From Phytophthora quininea (Eukaryota > Oomycota > Peronosporomycetes > Peronosporales > Peronosporaceae), in the NCBI GenBank assembly GCA_011947345.1, contig JAAVTG010000869.1, forward strand, positions 1 to 11,903: 11,903 nucleotides of DNA, in the 5' to 3' direction. Made by a program: the position numbers and the translations under genes. Positions 6,794 through 11,903 of the stretch are shown in pieces. How positions within the stretch are numbered: the first letter of the stretch is position 1; every line of letters begins with the position of its first letter. The notes under the pieces were generated by a model that worked only from the letters and a program-made list of their open reading frames with translations, made no database searches and was not told the origin of the DNA.

Positions 6794-7090
6794 ACGCATC
6801 CAAACGTTACCGACTACCGTAAAAACCATTGTCACTGTACTAAGAGCTGAGCGTATTGTTTGACGGTACATTTGCCACCGGAGAGTTTGCCCTGGCCTCG
6901 GATGAACCTTGTCCAAGTGGTTTTGTTACCGAACCTTATGGTCGACCACGCACAGAGACACCTACGCCTACAGAGAACGATGCCGTAAACCAAATGCCCG
7001 TCCAAATGTCAAACGAGCTGGCGCCTCCACCAGCAGCGCCAAGCCAATCTATCGGCTGCTCTCGAGCACAATCTACAAGCGGATCCTCAT

Positions 7091-7107
7091 AAAAAAAAAA
7101 AAAAAAA
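7091..7107 (+). repeat. Run of 17 A inside the Myb gene linker
   Basis: A mononucleotide run encoding a Lys stretch. The upstream and downstream parts of the gene are in different frames across it, so slippage here has likely changed the frame. Confidence 0.8.
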
Positions 7108-7794
7108 CGTCGCGGCGAAAACGGCAGTGTTCTAATTTGAGGACATTGGAGATATTGCCGTGGAGATGCGAAACAGGACGGCAAAGATGAGAGTACTGTC
7201 GTCGTCGCAGAGAGCAATTAAGTTGCTGCAGAAGGACTACGCCGCCAGCTTGCAGACAGAGAGCCTTGTGCAGGCTTTTGATGTAATGCTCGACGAAAAG
7301 AAGGCTATGGGTTTTCTTGTCATGGAAGCTGGACCTGCTCGCGACGCGTGACTAACGAGACAGCTTAACTCCGCTGAATGAAGATCAGGAAGCAAGCCCG
7401 CGACAAGCGATGAAGGCATGTATTAATTGTTTAGCGTATAATTTCTATACGAATTCCACATGTTCTTTGCAAGTCGGTCGCGCATGTTACTTGCTTCGTG
7501 ATAATTTCCACTAGAGCCAATAGGAATAACACTATTATCAGGCGGAATACTATCGGCATCGTCCGAATTGGGTACATCAAGTTCCCCGTCTGGATCATCT
7601 GGTAAATCGTTCTGAAGCCGAATGAAATTGTGGAGAACGCACCAAGCACGCACAATTTTGGCTTGTGTTTCAACCAAATATTCAGGAGTCTGCTTCAGAA
7701 TAGGAAATCGTCTTTTCAGCACGCCGAAGGCCGTTCAATGACGTTGCGGGCTTGGGCGTGCCTTTGGTTGTAGAGTTCTTCATAATTTTGAGGC

Positions 7795-7855
7795 CTGTAT
7801 TCACATCAGTAAATTAGCATCTCGTTAGAACTTCACAACAACAGTAAGAATATAC
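7795..7855 (-). other. Intron in the Harbinger transposase pseudogene
   Basis: 61 bp on the minus strand, GTATATTC...AATACAG, with CTGAT close to the 3' end. Splicing gives GWEADE|RPQNYEELYN in frame. Around 50 residues normally lying between these blocks are not in the intron either, so an exon was lost at this place. Confidence 0.55.
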
Positions 7856-8315
7856 CTTTCATCTGCTTCCCAGCCCGATAAGACATGCGCAAACTGCATA
7901 TCAAACGTGCAAGCTGCAAACACATTTTGACTGAGCTCGCCTGTCCTGTCGCGAAAAGGCTTCGCTTTTCTCGCGGCACATATGCAGGGATGTGAGTGCC
8001 GTCGAAAGCGAGTCGGCACTGATCGAATTGACCAGCGTATTTTGGCTCGTTGGCTGGGATTGGAGATGGACTGTCGGGAAGAACCATAGCAAAAAATCTC
8101 CGACCGTCGACCTTCTCCGACGCGTACCGGAAAAGCGGTACATTGGAGGGAAAAGAGCCGATCAGAAAAGAGTCTAAAAAGGCAGGTTTGAAACCACATG
8201 TAGATTTGAGAATCCTAAGAGAGCCATACAAAGGCGAGTTTACAGGCGGATTCCCAGGCTCTAAAACGGCCTGTGGGCAAAGATAGAGGCAAAAACTAAA
8301 ACATGCATTTTTAGC

Positions 8316-8340
8316 GCTGCAGAGCCATGTGCTCTGCAGC
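8316..8340. repeat. Perfect 10-bp inverted repeat
   Basis: GCTGCAGAGC (8316-8325), loop CATGT, GCTCTGCAGC (8331-8340). It falls within the weak N-terminal frame of the transposase, which argues that this part is no longer or never was coding. Confidence 0.8.
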
Positions 8341-8379
8341 CGGCAAATTGACAAATGATGCTCGGCCTCCAAAATCGGG

Positions 8380-8470
8380 GGCCACTAAAGAGTGGGTACG
8401 TAAAAGCCTGTTCTTACGGGCAGCGTAAATACGCTGGCTTAGTGGCCACGTGTCCACACGAACTGTGTGG
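8380..8470. repeat. Series of nested and adjacent hairpins (MITE-like)
   Basis: GGCCACTAA (8380-8388) pairs with TTAGTGGCC (8439-8447). Inside are CGTAA/TTACG (8399-8403, 8414-8418) and CAGCGT-AAAT-ACGCTG (8421-8436). Next to it is CCACAC-GAACT-GTGTGG (about 8454-8470). It may be the other end of the Harbinger element or a short fold-back element inserted near it. Confidence 0.5.
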
Positions 8471-8531
8471 CTGGCATTCACTGCCGAGCTGTCATTCGGG
8501 ATTTTGCCGCTCTCGGGCGCAAGTCCCGACC

Positions 8532-8603
8532 GCTCATGATGCCCAGTGGATGGGCCCGAGCTTAAAACACTCGGTGGCGCTGGTTCGATTCCAGCCATGA
8601 GCT
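8532..8603 (+). tRNA. tRNA-like cloverleaf, anticodon position AAA (Phe-type), possibly a tRNA pseudogene or SINE head
   Basis: 72 bp fold as a standard cloverleaf. The acceptor stem GCTCATG (8532-8538) pairs 7 of 7 with CATGAGC (8596-8602). The D stem GCCC/GGGC (8541-8544, 8552-8555) has loop AGTGGAT. The anticodon stem CGAGC/ACTCG (8557-8561, 8569-8573) has one C-A mismatch and a 7-base loop TTAAAAC, giving AAA at the anticodon. The variable loop is 5 bases. The T stem GCTGG/CCAGC (8579-8583, 8591-8595) has loop TTCGATT. The internal B box GGTTCGATTCC is perfect; the A box is weaker. There is no encoded CCA, as expected for a nuclear gene. Anticodon AAA is unusual, the D loop lacks the typical A21, and no T-run terminator follows; a TG microsatellite follows instead. 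A decayed tRNA or tRNA-derived SINE head is therefore as likely as an active gene. Confidence 0.5.
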
Positions 8604-8606
8604 ACA

Positions 8607-8722
<116 letters not shown>

Positions 8723-8731
8723 TGATTGACA

Positions 8732-8853
8732 TTGCTGTTCCATTCGGAGGTTAAGCTCTGTGTTCGATGCCGCATACAAATTCATGTTGTGTGTACTCTG
8801 TGACGAGGTTAACTTTGCTGTTCCATCTGGAGGTCAAGCTCAGTGTTCAACGC
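8732..8853. repeat. Degenerate tandem duplication, period 83 bp
   Basis: TTGCTGTTCCATTCGGAGGT... (8732-8770) is repeated with a few changes at 8815-8853 (TTGCTGTTCCATCTGGAGGT...). The intervening sequence is also TG-rich. It lies directly after the microsatellite and may be the tail of the same repeat family. No gene is seen from 8604 to 8957. Confidence 0.7.
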
Positions 8854-8957
8854 AGTGTAGTGTGGTGTATCTAGTGTTGTAAAGCATGTAATACACCCTG
8901 TAATAACCGTTATGATTGACTCATCCTATGCTTCTGTGGCGTTGAGCGAGTTGTCTT

Positions 8958-9455
8958 CTACAGCTTCGTCGTCGATGAAGGCTTTGCGGACAAGCGGCGC
9001 TCCTTCTCGAAGGCTGCGACGACGGTGGGATTCACGTGGCATCGAGGCTCCCAAGTCGGCTCCCAGTCCACAAGGTAGTACGTGGTGCGGTTCTCACGCT
9101 TCCAGTTGACGAGCTTGCGCACGTAGTGCTGGGGCTCATCTTCTGGAGCGTCGACCGCGCCTTCGTCGTCTGCAGCCTCCGCGTTAACGCCAGCGTCTTC
9201 GGGAGGGACAAGCCGCTCGTGTACATCGTCCAGCGTGGGGCGGCGCTTCTTCCGATCGGCAAGAGCAGCGAAGATCACCTCGAGAGCTTCGGGGAGGAGA
9301 CTTGCAGAGGCGACAGTCGTGTTCAAGGTAAGTCGAAGGTGGCGAATAACTTCATCCCTGACACGTATCTTGAACGTCTTTCCAACAGCGATACAGAGGC
9401 CCTTGAACTCCTGCCTTGAGCTGATCGCTTTCTTCGAGGGCTTGCGTGAAGGCAT
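8958..9455 (-). CDS. Chromodomain protein, 165 aa, intact
   Basis: ATG 9455-9453 is chosen because a strong oomycete core promoter lies 20-35 bp upstream (9475-9490); an earlier in-frame ATG at 9563 would lie upstream of that promoter. Residues 1-15 are basic (MPSRKPSKKAISSRQ). Residues 16-80 form an unrecognised helical domain (EFKGLCIAVGKTFKIRVRDE ... LLPEALEVIFAALADRKKRR). Residues 84-108 are an acidic Asp/Glu/Ala linker. Residues 110-154 are a chromodomain: HYVRKLVNWKRENRTTYYLV, DWEPTWEP, then VNPTVVAAFEKERR. Tyr111 and Trp131 match two of the aromatic-cage residues that bind methyl-lysine on histone tails; the loop that carries the third (between the Trp and TWEP) is shortened. Chromodomains occur both in host chromatin proteins and in retroelement integrases, but no integrase motif is present here. 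The gene is codirectional with, and downstream of, the Crypton recombinase pseudogene. No frameshift or stop is seen, unlike every neighbour. Confidence 0.75.
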   Translation of the reverse strand: MPSRKPSKKAISSRQEFKGLCIAVGKTFKIRVRDEVIRHLRLTLNTTVASASLLPEALEVIFAALADRKKRRPTLDDVHERLVPPEDAGVNAEAADDEGAVDAPEDEPQHYVRKLVNWKRENRTTYYLVDWEPTWEPRCHVNPTVVAAFEKERRLSAKPSSTTKL

Positions 9456-9474
9456 GGCTGCGTGTTGCGGGTGT

Positions 9475-9490
9475 AAGATGCAGAATAAGC
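9475..9490 (-). promoter_or_regulatory. Oomycete Inr/FPR core promoter of the chromodomain gene
   Basis: On the minus strand GCTTATTCTGCATCTT matches GCTCATTYYNCAWTTT at 14 of 16 positions. The predicted start of transcription lies about 30 bp before ATG 9455, a typical short oomycete leader. Confidence 0.6.
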
Positions 9491-9566
9491 TTTCAATTTC
9501 GGAGGGACAAGCGGCTGCAAGAACGACTGGCCGCGAAGGTGCGATAATGAAATTAAGCTGCAATCA

Positions 9567-11592
9567 CTAACTCGATGATGTTCTGCGTGTGTCCCGGTGA
9601 AGGATCCATGATGTGACCTCCTCATTGTAGGTGATTGAAGCGTGCGACGTATTCATTGAGCAAACCAGATTTGTGGAGCCCCGGAGGTACTTCAACACAT
9701 TGTTGCCACCGCGCGCTTTGATCCCATGACCACGATGAAATTCCAGCACCGCGACTTTGGCAGCAGCCCCGACCTCAAGGACATCGTCTCGATAGCGTGG
9801 CGAGCTTTCAACAAGCGTGAAGCCGTCGGTCAGGAAGATTTTCATGAAGCCAACAAGCCACTTCGCGTTGGACCGAGTGTGCTTTAGCGCCGTCGGTCGA
9901 GCTCCACATCCGCGGCTCTTGAGCGTACCACGCAAACCAGGTGTCTTTGAGGCTCGAAGCTGGAGAGGTACGTCGTCGCTTGGATGGCTGTTTGTCGCTA
10001 CTTGTATCCTCACTTGTTTCCTGCAGTGTTGGTGTCCATGCGTGTTTGTTGCAGAGCTTAGCCTCCATTACTGTCAAGCGAGCGTCGAGTGTCTTGTTCA
10101 CTTGAATTAGTTGTTCAATCAAGGCGGTTTGATGGAGAAACACGGGGTGCTTGGTAACATCGGTCGATGCTTCTTGTGAGGCCCCGGTATGTTGTTCCTC
10201 GGTGGGTTTTGGATCACAGGTCAGGTGAGACGACCAAGCCAGCAAGTCATTGACACAGAAGCCTTTCTCGACAGCACAAGCCTCCAGCCGCTGGACCGCA
10301 GGGCCATCAGCCGAAAGAGCCTTTAACGCTGGGTAGTGGCGGAGTAGGTACGCCATGAGAGTCTCGAGCACTGGTGCGTTGACGTTATACTGTGCGGTGT
10401 CAAGCCCAGACGAAGCGACGAATAGCGCTGATGCAACGGAGGCAATTTTCTGGTGCGTGTCCGAGTCGAAGGTGTCGAGCAACAACAGCGGGACTTCTGC
10501 GTTGGGCTTGCGGTTGCTCAAGACGCGAGCAATCTTGTGGTCTTCTGCTGGAGTGTTGAAAACATACGCGAAGGCCTTGTTCGTCGCTGTCATATTCCAC
10601 GCGCCTCGGTCGAAGATCCATTGCACGCACATCCCGGCCCCGTTGGCATGCTGAGCTCCTCCACGACGGAAGGAGTGCGACGTCAAGCGTTCCGTGACAC
10701 CGGCCTTCTGTGCGATTCTCCCCAAGACTCTGTTGACGTAGCTATGGATTCCGGGGGCGTCGTCGGTAAGCTTCTCCCCATCTGCAGCGTCTTCGGAGGT
10801 TTGAAGTGGAGCAACGTCTTCGGGGTGGTCGATCAAGTCGATGAGAGGCGCAGTCGGAGTCAGAGTGGCTTGCACGTTCGCGTGCTGATCAGGAGCTGGC
10901 TCAAGAGCGAAGCTGTCGGTGCAGACTGTGTCGCGAGGGCAAGGGCGATGGCGAGCAGCGGGCACGTGGTGAAGTCGTCATCGGGGAAGAGTGAGAGCCC
11001 TTGCTCTTCCGAAGTCTTGATGCGGATGAAGCGGACGAAGAAAATATTCCTGGCGCCGATGGAAGATTCACCTTGCGGAGCAGCGTGAGGTCAGACGCTC
11101 GTTTGAACAGGAACCACAGCAAGCACAGCAGCGCGGCGTCTTGGTAGTCGGAAGCTGTGGAAGCAGTTGAATACAGGTGCATGACCATCGTCTTGAGCGA
11201 CTTCTTGGTACACGCTGGGGCCTTGTTGACGAAGGTCCCAGACTCTCTCTTCATACAGTAGCGCTCCAGCACTTGGCCCTTCTTGAGCAGCGCCTTGTCT
11301 GTAGCTTGGCGAACCTGGGGGACTGGTCCAGCAGCCAGTTCTTGGCCTGTCGGTAGTACTGCATGACCGAGTGCCTGGCCATGAGCTGACCCTTGCGTCC
11401 TTCCTTGAAGGCCAGGTCCATGCCGAACTTGTCCACCACCGCTTCCAGGACAAGCGGGGCATTCTCGCGCGCCATGCACACGGCGAGATACTCCCAGGTG
11501 ACACCTTCATCAACTAGGAACTTCTTGAACGAGCGCGCTGCGCTCTCGCGTGCGCATTTCGCGCTAATCGGTGCGAGGTCGCGCAGGCTCAT
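9567..11592 (-). pseudogene. Crypton-type tyrosine recombinase, frameshifted pseudogene
   Basis: ATG 11592 opens MSLRDLAPISAKCARESAAR, an N-terminal core-binding region with HSVMQYYRQAKNWLLDQ. After a frameshift near 11300 the catalytic domain begins: ALLCLLWFLFKRASDLTLLR (Arg I codon 11101-11099). After a second shift near 11050 comes FFVRFIRIKTSEEQGLSLF (Lys codon 11018-11016). After a third shift near 10930 comes the long frame with SHSFRRGGAQHANG (His 10677-10675, Arg II 10668-10666), RGAWNM (Trp 10599-10597) and KAFAYVFNTPAEDHKIA (nucleophile Tyr 10566-10564). All residues of the tyrosine recombinase set are still present. The C-terminal part (DTWFAWYAQEPRMW, and after a fourth shift near 9900 SNAKWLVGFMKIFLTDGF ... 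VLEVGAAAKVAVLEF) looks like the GCR1_C-type DNA-binding domain of Cryptons. No reverse transcriptase is near, which favours Crypton over DIRS. The four frameshifts prevent translation of one protein; sequencing error cannot be excluded for single shifts. Confidence 0.8.
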
Positions 11593-11630
11593 CTTGGGTC
11601 GGAGAGGTTGGAGTTTTCGTGTTATTCAGG

Positions 11631-11647
11631 AAATATGTGAATGAGTT
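11631..11647 (-). promoter_or_regulatory. Initiator-type core promoter of the Crypton recombinase
   Basis: The minus strand reads AACTCATTCACATATTT. The initiator part CTCATTC is exact and the trailing ATATTT resembles the flanking FPR part with one base of misalignment. It lies 39 bp upstream of ATG 11592, which supports that start. Confidence 0.5.
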
Positions 11648-11903
11648 GGCATTTGTATGGACATATCAATAACAGAGGGGGCCTCCGACCCGATATGTCG
11701 GAGCTGCGGCTGGACAGCCTTTACAAGCGTACCTGCCCTGTGATTGGCCAAAAAGGGAGGTGGATATCGATATGATTCGTTAAAAGGATACAACACTCTG
11801 ATTGGTCAGTAGCTTTGATAGTGAGTTCTAGTACGGTCGGAGATTTAACGATATTCATCCATATACGACGACGCTGCACTGCAAACGGTATCAATACCCG
11901 AAA
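11648..11903. promoter_or_regulatory. Upstream region of the Crypton gene with CCAAT boxes and a hairpin
   Basis: Two CCAAT boxes on the minus strand (plus-strand ATTGG at 11743-11747 and 11801-11805) lie 150-215 bp upstream of the recombinase ATG. CTCCGAC (11683-11689) and GTCGGAG (11697-11703) form a 7-bp stem, and ACATATC (11661-11667) pairs with GATATGT (11692-11698) as an alternative. No gene is seen to the end of the window. Confidence 0.4.

Larger units (their letters stand above)
6450..7381 (+). pseudogene. Myb/SANT-like DNA-binding partner gene of a PIF/Harbinger element (main part)
   Basis: Exon 6450-6556 reads DSGFKKKAWVEVVGEFNTAY and TKLTKQQLKSRLAT. Intron 6557-6623 follows. Exon 6624-6737 reads LKGNYTAVKAMLAASGFGWD and ends VWDEFEN; a second intron spans 6738-6793. 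The third part continues THPNVTDYRK, then after a 1-base loss PLSLY, a stop (TAA), and ELSVLFDGTFATGEFALASD, a Ser/Pro linker with a basic segment over the 17-A run, and a helical C-terminus AIKLLQKDYAASLQTES... ending near 7381. The layout (Myb/SANT-like DNA-binding domain with K..QLK.R...LK..+, GFGWD, W and FPLY-type blocks, variable linker, C-terminal helix) is that of Harbinger Myb-like partners, which bring the transposase to the element ends. Defects: first exon missing (detached at 3788-3892), a frameshift and stop near 6825, a frameshift at the A-run, and TGA 7349-7351 where Trp is likely (RDA-stop-LTRQL). Confidence 0.75.
7423..8372 (-). pseudogene. PIF/Harbinger DDE transposase, decayed (DDE_Tnp_4 type)
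   Basis: The minus strand holds clear Harbinger blocks in three frames. First is QFDQCRLAFDGTHIPAYVP, with the first catalytic Asp codon at 8003-8001. After a frameshift near 7965 comes FRDRTGELSQNVFAACTFDM and QFAHVLSGWEADE. After a splice (intron 7795-7855) comes RPQNYEELYNQRHAQARNVI, then E-R, a one-base loss near 7727, and FGVLKRRFPILKQTP with the C-terminal ARAWCVLHNFI-type block as VRAWCVLHNFIRLQN. It ends near 7423 with RDRLAKNMWNSYRNY. The catalytic Glu (NVIER.FGVLK) is present, but the segment with the second Asp (normally a GDSGYP-like motif between the GWE and RPQN blocks) is absent. Upstream of about 8110 the frame stays open to ATG 8372 but shows no family similarity, so the true start is unknown. 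It is convergent with the Myb/SANT-like gene, its probable partner. Confidence 0.75.

Noticed and set aside
8311..8598. 95-codon minus frame over the tRNA-like and hairpin region
   Set aside because: It overlaps several perfect inverted repeats and the cloverleaf and resembles no protein.
9808..10965. DIRS-type retrotransposon as an alternative to Crypton
   Set aside because: No reverse transcriptase, RNase H or split direct repeats nearby, and the C-terminal region resembles the GCR1_C-type domain of Cryptons.

Overview
The window looks like repeat-rich accessory DNA from an oomycete (Peronosporales/Phytophthora-like). The evidence is: (i) short GT-AG introns of 56-67 bp; (ii) several copies of the oomycete core promoter element (Inr + FPR, consensus GCTCATTYYNCAWTTT); (iii) mobile element families common in these genomes: hAT, PIF/Harbinger with a Myb/SANT-like partner, Ty3/gypsy, and a Crypton-type tyrosine recombinase. 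I see no intact housekeeping gene. The only full-length, undamaged reading frame I can defend is a 165-aa chromodomain protein.

Layout. 1-452: N-terminal half of a hAT/BED transposase on the minus strand, cut by the window edge. 755-1393: a rearranged fragment of a host class I aminotransferase, mostly minus strand with one inverted piece. 1693-2473: a Ulp1/C48-like cysteine protease pseudogene (minus). 2474-3066: no gene, two strong hairpins. 3285-6449: a dismembered LTR retrotransposon. Its 5' LTR (6167-6449, minus) is followed by decayed gag-protease (6034-4600). Its 3' LTR (3499-3787, plus) with polypurine tract now lies in the opposite orientation. 3788-4145 and 6450-8372: two separated parts of one PIF/Harbinger element. 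They are the first exon of the Myb/SANT-like gene with its upstream region (minus), and the rest of that gene (plus) with a convergent, decayed DDE transposase (minus). 8316-8853: hairpins, a tRNA-like cloverleaf, a 116-bp alternating purine-pyrimidine tract and a short tandem duplication. 8958-9455: chromodomain gene (minus). 9567-11592: Crypton-type tyrosine recombinase pseudogene (minus) with its promoter region to about 11810.

How the parts fit. The two LTRs carry the same 5-bp target duplication (GTCTG) on their outer sides. One side abuts Myb codons that end in ...GRRAD; the other abuts codons that begin DSGFKKKAW, which is a continuous stretch of the Myb/SANT-like domain. So a gypsy-type element inserted into the Harbinger Myb gene, and a later inversion with one breakpoint inside the retroelement separated the Myb first exon from the rest. 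The other point of interest is the right end: an intact chromodomain gene with a good core promoter lies directly downstream of, and codirectional with, a Crypton recombinase that has decayed. It may be a second gene of that element or an independent survivor.
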